Shown piece after piece: positions 51,631-60,900 of a DNA stretch of 64,000 nt. The position numbers and the translations under genes are program-made. This DNA is from Pleomorphomonas sp. T1.2MG-36 (GTDB lineage: Bacteria > Pseudomonadota > Alphaproteobacteria > Rhizobiales > Pleomorphomonadaceae): the NCBI RefSeq assembly GCF_950100655.1, contig NZ_CATNLY010000052.1:1-64000 (forward strand), in the 5' to 3' direction. How positions within the stretch are numbered: position 1 is the first letter of the stretch; each line of letters opens with the position of its first letter. The notes under the pieces were generated by a model, which saw only the letters and a program-made list of their open reading frames with translations, was not told the DNA's origin and did no database searches.

Positions 51631-52253
51631 CGCTCTATCTCAAGGTTGGCGCTGGGTACGTCGCTTGGAACGGCGAGCCTATTGCAGGCGTCCGTCATCC
51701 GCTCTCGATCGAAGACGCGTGGCCGGCCGAGGAGTTAGCGGCGATAGGGTTGTTCGTGCCGCGTGTTGCAGTTGAAGTGCCGGAAGACAAAATTGCGGTT
51801 GAACTGAGCGTTGAGGATGTCGCTGGGCGACCCGCCTACGTATGGCAGACCCGTGATCCAACCCTTGCCGAGTTGCGGGCCACCAAGCTCGCCGCCATCT
51901 CCGCCTCCGCCGACGTCCTCCTCTCTGCCGGCGCCCCCGTCGCAGGCGGCTTGCACGTCGCTCTTGATGACGGGAGCCGCGCCGATCTTACCGCAATGGC
52001 CTCGACCGCAACGGCCGCCTCCACCGGCACCTTACCTTGGCCGGAGAGCTATTCGCGCGGGTGGATCGCTGTCGAGAACCTGCGCATTCCGCTTGCCACG
52101 CCGGCCGATGGGCTGGCGCTGGTTGCCTCGGTGGGCGACTGGTACGCGGCTGTGGTTCAGCATCGGCGCGACCAGAAGGACGCGGCGCTTGCGGCCGGGG
52201 ATGCCGCCGCGCTCGAAGCCATCGATCCGTCCGCCGGCTGGCCGGCGGCATAG
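51627..52253 (+). CDS. DUF4376-type tail accessory protein, cassette A
   Basis: 208 residues. The C-terminal 120 residues (LRATKLAAISASADVLLSAG, then SYSRGWIAVENLRIPLATPA and IDPSAGWPAA) are almost identical to the gene at 55069, while the first 85 residues are unrelated. The conserved part resembles DUF4376, found after phage tail fibres and often linked to fibre assembly. The mixed identity shows recombination of a constant C-terminus with a variable N-terminus. It starts within the preceding stop (ATGA). Confidence 0.65.
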   Translation: MTLYLKVGAGYVAWNGEPIAGVRHPLSIEDAWPAEELAAIGLFVPRVAVEVPEDKIAVELSVEDVAGRPAYVWQTRDPTLAELRATKLAAISASADVLLSAGAPVAGGLHVALDDGSRADLTAMASTATAASTGTLPWPESYSRGWIAVENLRIPLATPADGLALVASVGDWYAAVVQHRRDQKDAALAAGDAAALEAIDPSAGWPAA

Positions 52254-52259
52254 GCGGGC

Positions 52260-52373
52260 GTGGTGAAGCCGCACTATTCCGAGGCCGATCCTGCCAACGA
52301 GGTGCTGGTGCGGCTTGGCGAGGTCAGTGCCAGCGTCCAGCACCTGTTGCGCCACTGGCTCCGCATCGGCTGA
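52260..52373 (+). pseudogene. DUF1515-like gene with a 288-bp internal deletion
   Basis: The 37 remaining codons join the first 31 and last residues of the gene at 55561: VKPHYSEADPANEVLVRLGE, VSASVQHLLR, then HWLRIG. The deletion joins two TTGCGC sequences present at both edges of the missing segment in the intact copy. The frame is kept but the coiled coil and membrane helix are lost. Confidence 0.7.
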
Positions 52374-52432
52374 GCGCCATCCCCCAAATCCCTCTCGCCC
52401 AGTCTCCAGTCATTCTCGCCGGAGTTTGCGCC

Positions 52433-52490
52433 ATGGAGCGACCGAGGCTCATGCCCAACGCAGGGATGGTGCTCCGGTGGTCCTGGATAG
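52433..52490 (+). pseudogene. 5' fragment of the holin-like gene
   Basis: ATGGAGCGACCGAGGCTCAT begins a copy of the gene at 56068 (MERPRLMPNAGMVLRWSW vs MKRPRLVPNAGKVLRRSW). Similarity ends after about 18 codons and the hydrophobic helices are missing. It marks the right edge of cassette A. The rest of 52374-52667 holds nothing else. Confidence 0.6.
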
Positions 52491-52667
52491 GCGCTAGGCG
52501 TCGGGCCCTCGGAATAGCCGGTCGCGGTGGCCTTGGGCGGGGGGCACGCATCAACCCGCGAGCAAACAAACGTCGCCGGGGTAGCGTCCGCGAAAGCTCG
52601 ATTTCCTGTTGTCGCGTCGTGTGTGGTGTACCGGCTCTCCCGTGCGATGCCTTTTGCGAGGTCCTCC

Positions 52668-54488
52668 ATGACCATTGCGAGCGAAGCCAACCGCTCCGGC
52701 CCCTATGCCTGCAACGGCGCGACGACGCGCTTTCCCTTTGCCTTCAAGATCTACGACGAGGCGCATATCCGCGTCATCCTGACCGACCCGGCCGGCGTCG
52801 AAGCCGATCTGGATCTCGGGCCGGACTATACGGTGACAGGCGTCGGCGACGATGGCGGCGGGGCGATCGTCGTCACCGCGCCGCCGCCGGCCGGCCATCA
52901 GCTGACGCTGGTGCTCGACGTGCCCTTCACCCAGGCGACCGACCTCGAAAACCAGGGCGCCTATTTCGCCGAAACCATCGAGCGGTCGTTCGACCTGCTG
53001 ACGCAGCAGGCGCTGCAGCTGAAGGAGCTGGTCGCCCGCTCCGTCGTTCTGCCGGTCACGTCGATGGTGTCTGTGACCGAGCTGGTGAACGCCACGCTTG
53101 CCCTGGCCAAGGTCCAGAGCCAGATGGTGTCGCTGGTCGGCATCGCCCCCGACATCGAAACCGTCGCCGGCATCGTGGCGGACGTCGTCGCCGCGCAGGG
53201 CAACGCCTAGACGGCAACGACCGCCGCCGCCATCGCAACGACCAAAGCCGGCGAAGCGGCGGCAAGTGCGGCGGCGGCGGCCGGTGCCGCCGATCGCGCC
53301 GAGGTCGCCGCCGCGACTGTCGAAGGGGTCGTTTCCTATGCCATTGAGCAAGACCTGACTGCTGAAGAAAAGGCGCAAGCACAAGCGAACCTTGGCCTTG
53401 AGGGCCTTCGAAACGCGCTGACGCCGTTCGGCTTCACGGCAGCCGCCGGCCAGACGGCGTTCGACCTCGGCATGTCGCCTTTGCCGAGCGCCTGCATTTT
53501 CTCGCTCAACGGCGCTTGGCTCACCGGTGGCGGCGCCGACTACTCGGTTGCCGGATCGACGCTCACCCTTGCGACGCCAGCGGAAGGCGGCGACCGCATC
53601 TCGGGCGTGGCGATTGCCCCGTTCACCGTCGCGAATGCGATGCTGCCCGCTGCCAACCTCGCCGACCTCGCCAACGTCGCGGTCGCGCGGGCGAACCTGG
53701 GCATCACCCCGGCGACAATGGCGGCGTGGGCTGGCGGCGCTAAAGGGCACATTTTCGGGCTGACCATGTCGTATGTGGGGGCTGCGACTTTTGCCGTCGC
53801 GGCCGGCGAGGCCGCCAGCGAGGGCGGTACGCGGGCGGCTATCGTTCTCCCCACGGCCATGAACAAAGGGCTAGGCGCATGGTCGACAGGTCCCGGCGGC
53901 GGTTCCCTTGATGTCGGAGCCATCGCCGCAAATACTTGGTATCACGTACATCTCATCAGCTCTGCTGACGGCAACACGGTTGATGTGCTGCTATCTTTGT
54001 CGGCCTCGGCCCCGTCAATGCCGGCAGGCTACACTGCCCGCCGTCGCATCGGCTCGGTGCGAACCAATGGGTCGTCGCAGATCACGCCATTTGCGCAGCT
54101 TGGCGACGACTTTTTCTGGGATGCGCCCGTCGGCGATGTTGCCATCAATCCCATCCCCACAACTGCCACGCTTTACACGCTATCCGTTCCGTCCGGCGTG
54201 CGTGTTGCTGCCAACGTAACCGCGCAACAAATAGCGACGACGACAAACTTCGTTGGCGCATTGCTTTCGTCCCCTGATACGGCCGATGCGGCACCCGGTG
54301 CGGCGAACAATCCACCAACTGGCCCGTTCAATGTCGGCACAAACCTCAATATTTCCGGCTCGATGGTGTCGCTGCGTTTGCGCACTGACACCTCAGGTCG
54401 CATCCGCATCCGTGCAAACTCCGCCAACTCTAATCCACTCTATGTCTACACGTATGGGTGGACAGATGATCGAGGTAGATTGCAATGA
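52668..54488 (+). pseudogene. Tail fibre protein, cassette B, with an in-frame amber codon
   Basis: It starts with the same attachment domain as cassette A (MTIASEANRSGPYACNGATT, YFAETIERSFDLLTQQALQL). After AQGNA there is a TAG at 53208-53210, where cassette A has GAG. Reading continues in the same frame without another stop to 54488, through an Ala-rich shaft (KAGEAAASAAAAAGAADRAE), LTAEEKAQAQANLGLEGLRN and a beta-rich distal domain ending YTYGWTDDRGRLQ. Full length would be 606 residues; as read it stops at 180, giving only the attachment domain. Suppression or a sequencing error is possible. Confidence 0.75.
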
Positions 54489-55072
54489 GCCTTGCTGCAA
54501 ATCTAGCTGCGCTCGCCCGTCGTGTCGTAGGCACCGCCGCAAACAATTTGCTCGCACTTGACGGTGCGGCTAAGTTGCCGGCTGTTGATGGATCGCAGCT
54601 CGTCGGTGTCGGCAGAAAGCTTATCTCCACGACAAGCATAAGCGCAGCGGCGTCTGTCGACATTACGTTGCCATCTGGGTATTCCAAATTCGAAGTCGAG
54701 TTGCTGGGACATACAGGCAACAACTACCTGATGGTGCAGGTACGAGTGGCGGGCGCCGGAGCCGTTCTTTCAGGAGCGATCGACTATAAACAGATAGCGC
54801 AGCTCCGCGCTACGGGCGTTGTTAGCTACGACGGTAGCGCAGGCGTAAGCTCGTACCGCATCATCCACGTAGCGATCTCTTGGTTCGACGCGTTGATCGA
54901 CATCGATAATGTATCCGGCGCGATCAAGTCGCAAGGTTGGGCTGCTGGTAACGAGCTTTCAGCAATGGGCCGCGTCCAAACAGCCGGCCCTTACAATCTT
55001 CTTCGACTGACGCCCAATACGGGCACGCTCACCTGCACGTGCAAGCTCTTTGGCATCAAGGATGCGTCATGA
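54485..55072 (+). CDS. Probable tail-fibre tip or accessory protein, cassette B
   Basis: 195 residues starting inside the fibre stop (ATGA). The N-terminus (AALARRVVGTAANNLLALDG, AAKLPAVDGSQLVG) is of the kind seen at fibre trimerisation junctions. The distal part is beta-rich with a terminal TCTCKLFGIKD. It takes the place of the gene at 51076 in cassette A but shows little similarity to it, as expected for swapped receptor-binding parts. It overlaps the DUF4376-type gene by ATGA. Confidence 0.55.
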   Translation: MSLAANLAALARRVVGTAANNLLALDGAAKLPAVDGSQLVGVGRKLISTTSISAAASVDITLPSGYSKFEVELLGHTGNNYLMVQVRVAGAGAVLSGAIDYKQIAQLRATGVVSYDGSAGVSSYRIIHVAISWFDALIDIDNVSGAIKSQGWAAGNELSAMGRVQTAGPYNLLRLTPNTGTLTCTCKLFGIKDAS

Positions 55073-55554
55073 GAAAGATCGTCATCGAAGCCGACGGATC
55101 ATTTGTTGAGCGTGAAATGACGCCGGATGAGGTGTCAAGGCTCAATGCATTGAGAGGCGATGAGCTTCGACAACTCCGCGCCGCCAAACTCGCCGCCATC
55201 TCCGCCGCCTCCGACGCCCTCCTCGCCGCCGGCGCTCCCGTCGCTGGCGGCCTGCACGTCGCCCTCGATGACAGGAGCAGTGCCGATCTGATGGTCATGG
55301 CCTCGACTGCCACGGCTGCCTCGGCCGGCACCGTCTCCTGGCCGGAGAGTTATTCGCGCGGGTGGATCGCCGTCGAGAACCTGCGCATTCCGCTTGCCAG
55401 GCCGGCCGACGGGCTGGCGCTGGCTGCTTCGGTGGGTGACTGGTACGCGGCCGTGGTTCAGCATCGGCGCGATCTGAAGGATGCGGCGCTTGCGGCTGGG
55501 GATGCCGCCGCGCTCGATGCCATCGATCCGTCCGCCGGTTGGCCGGCGGCATAG
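55069..55554 (+). CDS. DUF4376-type tail accessory protein, cassette B
   Basis: 161 residues. Residues 40-161 (LRAAKLAAISAASDALLAAG, SYSRGWIAVENLRIPLARPA, IDPSAGWPAA) nearly match the C-terminal part of the gene at 51627; the first 40 (MRKIVIEADGSFVEREMTPD) do not. It is translationally coupled to the preceding tip gene. Its likely role in fibre assembly is from family context. Confidence 0.65.
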   Translation: MRKIVIEADGSFVEREMTPDEVSRLNALRGDELRQLRAAKLAAISAASDALLAAGAPVAGGLHVALDDRSSADLMVMASTATAASAGTVSWPESYSRGWIAVENLRIPLARPADGLALAASVGDWYAAVVQHRRDLKDAALAAGDAAALDAIDPSAGWPAA

Positions 55555-55560
55555 GCGGGC

Positions 55561-55962
55561 GTGGTGAAGCCGCTCTTTTCCGAGGCCGATCCCGCCAACG
55601 AGGTGCTGGTGCGGCTTGGCGAGGTCAGCGCCAGCGTCCAGCACCTGTTGCGCGACTTTGGCGACGAGAAGATCGCCGCCCGCGACAATCGCGCCGCCAT
55701 GCATCGCCGCCTCGACGAGCAGGCGCGCGAGCTGTCGGCGCTGAAGGCCGAGCTGACGCTCAGCCGGCGGGCGGTCGAGGACATGGCGCGGACGCAGAGC
55801 GAAACCGTGCTGCCGGCCGTCGGCGAGTGGCGCGACATGAAGACCACCGGGCTGCGCATCGTCGGCGTGCTGGCCATCGGCGGCGTCAGTGTCGGCGCCA
55901 CGCTGGCCTGGTTCTCCGATCAGGCCGCGTCGCTTTTGCGCCATTGGCTCCGGATCGGCTGA
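55561..55962 (+). CDS. Phage membrane-anchored coiled-coil protein (DUF1515-like)
   Basis: 133 residues with tandem GTG starts. The order is SEADPANEVLVRLGEVSASV, a charged coiled coil (RAAMHRRLDEQARELSALKA), then one membrane helix (LRIVGVLAIGGVSVGATLAW). It resembles DUF1515 proteins of Rhizobiales prophages, which lie just before lysis genes. This is the intact copy of the locus deleted at 52260. A function in lysis timing or as a holin partner is possible but unproven. Confidence 0.65.
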   Translation: MVKPLFSEADPANEVLVRLGEVSASVQHLLRDFGDEKIAARDNRAAMHRRLDEQARELSALKAELTLSRRAVEDMARTQSETVLPAVGEWRDMKTTGLRIVGVLAIGGVSVGATLAWFSDQAASLLRHWLRIG

Positions 55963-56067
55963 GCGCCACCCTGCAAACCCATCCCGCCTAGTCTCCTGCC
56001 ATTGCGAGAGCCCGATGCCAGGCCGTTTTCCGGTCTGGCCGGCGTGGCTCCGGCTGGAGTTTGCGCC

Positions 56068-56301
56068 ATGAAGCGACCGAGGCTCGTGCCCAATGCCGGA
56101 AAGGTGCTCCGGCGGTCCTGGACCTCCCGCATCCTGATCGCCGGCGGCCTTCTCACCGCCGCCGAGGCGGTGCTGCCCTATCTCTCCGGCGGCGAGCTGA
56201 TCCCGCCGGCCGTCTTTCCCTTCGTGGCCTTCGGCGTGGTGTTCGCCGCCTTCGTCGCCCGCCACGTGCTGCAGGAGGCCTTGCACGATGCCGACGATTA
56301 A
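56068..56301 (+). CDS. Holin-like small membrane protein
   Basis: 77 residues. The basic N-terminus MKRPRLVPNAGKVLRRSWTS precedes two hydrophobic segments (ILIAGGLLTAAEAVLPYLSG and AVFPFVAFGVVFAAFVARHV), and the tail is acidic (EALHDADD). Size, topology and position directly before a lysozyme gene match class II holins. GGAG lies 8 bp before the ATG. It overlaps the lysozyme gene by 14 bp. Confidence 0.65.
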   Translation: MKRPRLVPNAGKVLRRSWTSRILIAGGLLTAAEAVLPYLSGGELIPPAVFPFVAFGVVFAAFVARHVLQEALHDADD

Positions 56302-56878
56302 GCTCGCGCCGACCAGGCGCGCCCGCGCGGCCATCGCCGCCGTGCTGCTGTCGGCCGGGGCCGGCGGCACGCTGGCGCTGATGCCGGGCGCCGCTCCCGT
56401 GCCCGACGACGTGGCCCTGGCGGTCACCGCGCTGGTCAAGCCCTGGGAGGGCCGCTCGCTCCGGGCCTATCTCGACACGGTGGCCAAGCCGCCGGTGTGG
56501 ACCATCTGCGACGGCGACACCAAGGGCGTCAGGCCCGGCATGGTGGAAACCGCCGCCGGCTGCGACCGGCGCCTTGCCAGCCGCATCGCCCGCGACTATC
56601 GCGCCCGGCTCGTCGCCTGCGTGCCCAACTGGCCGGCCGCGCCGCTCAGCTGGCGGGCGATGATGACCTCGCTCGCCTGGAACATCGGCGTCGACGCAGC
56701 CTGCCGCTCGACGGCGGCGCGGCTTGGCCGGGCCGGCCGCTGGCTGGAAAGCTGCACGGCCGCCACTGCCTTCAACCGGGCCGGCGGGCGCATGGTGGTC
56801 GGCCTCGCCAACCGGCGCGGCATGGGCGATGCGACGCGCATCGGCGAGGGCGAACTCTGCGCCTCGGGGCTCGAATGA
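56288..56878 (+). CDS. Phage lysozyme (GH24-type endolysin) with N-terminal anchor
   Basis: 196 residues. A hydrophobic N-terminal segment (ARAAIAAVLLSAGAGGTLAL) looks like a signal-anchor-release or signal peptide. The catalytic region has KPWEGRSLRAYLDTVAKPPV then WTICDGDTKGV, matching the GH24 pattern EG-x8-D-x5-T with the catalytic Glu near residue 55. SLAWNIGVDAACRSTAARL and FNRAGGRMVVGLANRR are the usual C-terminal markers. It cleaves peptidoglycan after export or holin action. The stop overlaps the i-spanin start (ATGA). Confidence 0.85.
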   Translation: MPTIKLAPTRRARAAIAAVLLSAGAGGTLALMPGAAPVPDDVALAVTALVKPWEGRSLRAYLDTVAKPPVWTICDGDTKGVRPGMVETAAGCDRRLASRIARDYRARLVACVPNWPAAPLSWRAMMTSLAWNIGVDAACRSTAARLGRAGRWLESCTAATAFNRAGGRMVVGLANRRGMGDATRIGEGELCASGLE

Positions 56879-57276
56879 TGTTCGGCCTCCTCGACAAGCT
56901 CGGCGCCACCGTTGCCGCCGTCGCCGGGCTGATCGTCGGTGCCGCCGTCACCTTCGCGGCCCTCCAGCTCTACGATGCCTGGATCGACGATCCGGCCGTC
57001 GCCCGCGCGGCGCGCGAAGGCTTCGTCGCGGCGTCCGAGAAGCTGGCGTTGCAAGGGCAGATCGAGGAGATGCGGCGCCAGTTCAAGGTGGCCGAGGCTG
57101 CGGCGGCGAGCGATCGCGCTCGGGCCGAGGCGGCGAACAGGGATGCGGACGATGCGTGGAAGCGATACGAGACGGCGGTGGCTGCCGATGGTGGCGACGA
57201 TGGCTGCCGTGTCACTGACGGCGATCTTGACTGGCTGCGGCACGCTCGACCAGCGCCTCGCGACGGCCTCCCGTGA
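56875..57276 (+). CDS. Rz-like inner-membrane spanin
   Basis: 133 residues. An N-terminal membrane helix (LGATVAAVAGLIVGAAVTFA) is followed by a long charged coiled coil (EKLALQGQIEEMRRQFKVAE). This is the plan of i-spanins, which join the inner membrane to an outer-membrane lipoprotein and fuse the envelope at the end of lysis. The last 89 bp overlap, in another frame, the lipoprotein gene at 57188, exactly as lambda Rz/Rz1 do. Confidence 0.75.
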   Translation: MMFGLLDKLGATVAAVAGLIVGAAVTFAALQLYDAWIDDPAVARAAREGFVAASEKLALQGQIEEMRRQFKVAEAAAASDRARAEAANRDADDAWKRYETAVAADGGDDGCRVTDGDLDWLRHARPAPRDGLP

Positions 57277-57505
57277 AATCGGCCGCGAGGCCGCCGGCGT
57301 GACCCTGCCGGCGCTGCCGCCCCGCTGCCGTGAGGACATGCCGCGCGTCGCGCCCAGGGCGGGCGAGAAGTGGCGCGCCGTGCAAGGGCGGTGGCAGATC
57401 GTCGCCGACGGCGTCGACCGCCGCACCGCCGATTGCGCCGCCTTCTACGACGACGTGCGATCCGGCTTGTCCACGCCGACGCCTTCGCTGCCGCCAAGCC
57501 GATGA
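57188..57505 (+). CDS. Rz1-like outer-membrane spanin lipoprotein
   Basis: 105 residues starting inside the Rz-like gene in a different frame. The signal sequence MVATMAAVSLTAILTGC ends in lipobox LTGC. The mature part is Pro/Arg-rich (ALPPRCREDMPRVAPRAG, TPTPSLPPSR) as in o-spanins, though longer than Rz1 of lambda. ATG 57200 is an alternative start. It is the last phage gene before the tRNA. Confidence 0.75.
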   Translation: MVATMAAVSLTAILTGCGTLDQRLATASREIGREAAGVTLPALPPRCREDMPRVAPRAGEKWRAVQGRWQIVADGVDRRTADCAAFYDDVRSGLSTPTPSLPPSR

Positions 57506-57596
57506 AGCGCCTTGATTCCGGCGGTAGGGGATGGCAGAAACAGGCGCCCTGGAACGGGGCGCGTGTGGCCTGCGCCGCTCCGCCCGGTTTCTCGAT

Positions 57597-57672
57597 GGGC
57601 CTGTAGCTCAATGGTTAGAGCCGGCCGCTCATAACGGTCTGGTTGCAGGTTCGAGTCCTGCCGGGCCCACCA
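57597..57672 (+). tRNA. tRNA with CAT anticodon, probably tRNA-Ile2
   Basis: The cloverleaf closes fully: acceptor GGGCCTG with CGGGCCC, D-stem GCTC/GAGC, anticodon stem GGCCG/CGGTC around loop CTCATAA, T-arm GCAGG-TTCGAGT-CCTGC, and an encoded CCA. The GGCCGCTCATAACGGTC arm and TGGTTGC variable region resemble tRNA-Ile (lysidine-modified CAU) rather than elongator Met. It lies 92 bp after the lysis cassette, a common phage attachment location. Confidence 0.9.
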
Positions 57673-57975
57673 CACCTTCTATTGGGGTAGTTTTCTCGAC
57701 TTTTTGATCTTGCTACGTGATTTGTATTTGTATGTTATACACTATGGTCTGGAGTGGACATCCAAAGACTTCGATATCTATCGTAGAGGCGCCTTGTAAG
57801 GTTGGTTGTGTTAGTTCCTCTGTTTGAATCACTTGGGTGATCAGAACGAGCCCCTGCTGCTTGCCGTCAAATTAACCGACCATGCTGAGCGGCGAATGCC
57901 GCCCTGGTTGTCGTCTTCTGTTGAGAGCGCAACAATCAAAGCGCACGTGTGCTCCGAGCGTTATACGCTGTCACC

Positions 57976-60900
57976 ATGCAGAAGGGGGCGGTGGCGGTGA
58001 CAAAGCAGCAACCAGACCGGTTTGTCGAACTCAATCGGGAGTTTCGCCCTCTGAGCGACAAGCACGATGATCTGGCGATAGAGGATGACGTCCACTTCCT
58101 TCGCATGACCGGCGGAGCGCTGAGCTGGTCAAAACTGCTGGAACATGATCGCGTCGTTGTCCTTTCAGAGGCGGCAAGTGGCAAGACGCAGGAGTTTCGA
58201 GGAATTGCGCGTCGGCTATGCCAAGAAAGGCGTTTTTCTCTCTTCCTAGAGATTAAGGATTTGGCCGGTGATGAGGTCGCTGACCTCATTTCACCGGACG
58301 ACAATGCCAAACTTCAGGAATGGCTTGGCTCGGATCAACTGGGGTGGTTCTTTCTGGACGCGCGTGACGAAGCGTTGTTGGCGAATGCAGATTTCAAGAA
58401 GTCCCTTCGCTCACTACGCAAGGCTCTCGGAAGTGCCTTGAAACGAGCACATGTGTTCGTTTCATGCCGTCACACCGATTGGCAAGGCTCCGCAGACAGA
58501 GCTGCCGTTGCCGATATATTGGGGAATGGGCCAAGCGATCAGGCTCCGGCGTCCCCGATCGAGGGGGCGGATGCGTTGGCGTCTCAGGATTGGCGCGACG
58601 TAGTCCTTGCCCCTTATTTCGACAGGGAGGGCAAACGGCGGAGCGAAGTCCCGACGTCGACGCCGAAGAAGCAAGAGGCTGAGCCGGTCGTCGTGGTCAG
58701 GATGATGCCCCTTGATGCGGAACGAATGCTCAAATTCGTTCAGAAAGCTGAAGGCGGGCGTTTTGCAGCCGATGCCAGCGCCATTATCCAGGCGATCCAA
58801 CAGGCGGGTCTGGAGCCAGTGAACTGCCGTCCCGGCGACCTGCTTCGGTCCCTAGGTTACTGGGGGCAGCAGCGCCGTCTTGGCTCTCGGCTGGAAATGA
58901 TGGAGCACTCCGTCGCAGCCAACCTGGAAGAGTGGAAGGGCTTCCGAGCGGACGGGAGTGTGCTGTCCGTTGATGACGCACGTCGAGCGGCGGAACTATT
59001 GGCCGCCGCTCTGACCTTGTCAAAAGAGGTTTCTCTGATTGAGCCGGGAAGCAAAGTCGACAGTCTCGGGGATACCGATGCACGGCGTCCCGAGGAAATT
59101 CTCACGGGTTGGTCACCTGCCGAAATAGAGACTTTGCTGCGTCGCCCTCTCTTCGCACCGGCGACGAGAGGGCGTGTTCGGCTCCACCACCGCGAGACAC
59201 AAGAGTTTCTCACAGGATGTTGGCTCCGGCGCCTGTACGAGCGTCCCGGCGGCCGGCGTGCTGTTTCACAAATCCTGTTTTGTGAGCGGTACGGCGTCCA
59301 GACCGTTGTCCGAACCTTAAGACCTGCGGCTGCATGGCTCGCTCTTTGGGAGCCGGAGTTTCTCGCCGGCATTCTTGCTCGCGAACCGATGACGCTGTTG
59401 CTCCATGGCGATCCCGGATCACTGCCGATCGACGTACGTCGGGAGCTGCTTCGGCGAGCTCTTGATCAGGAGGCGAACGGAAACAATCCTAACCCCGAGC
59501 CCGATGATCGAAACCTCTTTATGTTTTCGGATGCGAGGCTCGGACCTGATCTCGTGAAGGCATGGCAGGAGCATCAGGACGAAGACGCACGGAGGCTCAT
59601 ACTCGCGATCGCCACGATGGGACGCATTGAGGATTGTCGCGAGTTGGCCCGTTCGACCGCAATCGCTGACGAGACACCTTCGCGCGTCAGGGTGCCTGCG
59701 ATTGAGTTGCTGGAAGCTCTTGGTGATACGGATGGCCTCCGTATGGTCGCGGATTGGCTTCGGAAGACGTCCTTGCGGATTGGCCACACCGTCGTTTCCT
59801 CGGCGCTCCCAATTCTATTTCCAACAGCTCTGAGCTTTGACGGTGTAATCGAGCTTTTCGAGCGATACCCTTCCGAGCCGCATAACGTCTTGGATTTCTC
59901 GATCGATCGCCTTTTCGCTAAATGTTCTGACGCGCAGGCACGCACTCTGCTGGAAAAGGTTCATAATTTCCTGGGCTCTCCGCCATCTCCTGTTGGAGAT
60001 ATCTTCTCTAGGAACCGAAATGCCTGGATTTCCTATAATATTGGTCGGCCGCTCAAAGATATTGTTCAGCGGATTTCTGTGAACGAACAGCCTACCATCG
60101 CTTTGCTTTCAGTAATTATTTGGGCCTACGTCTCGCGGTCGACCGCGACTGGGGACCTCCCAGGGGAGCAAACCCTCGCGGAGCTGATCAAGCAGAAGCC
60201 GAAAATTGTTCGTGGCCTTTTTTGGCTTCTCGCTGACAATGTCGCGAAAACTGGCGTGTATCCCACAAGTGTAATTGAGCTTAGGCTCTATGAGATATTC
60301 GATGGTGGCCTTGGAGAGGCAGATATCCAATGGCTTCTAGAAGACTTAGAATACAAAGAGCGGTTGGAAGAAAAGAAACTCGCGCTTGATGCTCTTTTAT
60401 ATCTCGTCAAGGTGACTGAAGCTCATGCTGGCTTTCTGCAAGAAATGAAGCAGAGTGCCTCGACGCATCAGGAACTGACTGACCTCATTGAGGATTTCTA
60501 TAAGCCACGCCCTCCACGCCCGGAGTTCTTGGCGTTTGAGGCAAGTCAGGCCGAGCGAGAGAGAAAGCTAGCCGAACGCAGTGAGACAGCAAAGCGGCGG
60601 TTTCTCGACTTTGCTCTTGAGGTCAGAGCCGCCCCTGCAATGGTCGATCTTCCTGAGGACATAGGAAAACTAGACCGAAGCCATCCTGTTTTCTCGTTGC
60701 TGAACTGGGCCTTTGCGGCTTGTTCTCTTGCTTCCAAGCCGCCGTTACCTCAGCTTGCGGAGCCGCCGTTTCGGGTAGCGTTCGGGGATCAGACATGGGA
60801 CCGCTTCGCGCATTCGCTGCAAGAGCTTTGGCGGAGATCCGCGCCCGAGGAACCTGCCAGTTCGTGGCGAGAGGGCTCTCCTGAGCAACTTCGCCGGAAC

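Noticed and set aside
18678..57505. Phage block called a complete prophage using the tRNA as right end
   Set aside because: No integrase, repressor, polymerase or head genes are seen, no duplicated tRNA end was found, and 17 kb of metabolic genes lie inside.
57673..57975. Possible LexA box (GTTCCTCTGTTTGA) before the large ATPase gene
   Set aside because: The second half site does not match GTTC at the required 7-bp spacing.
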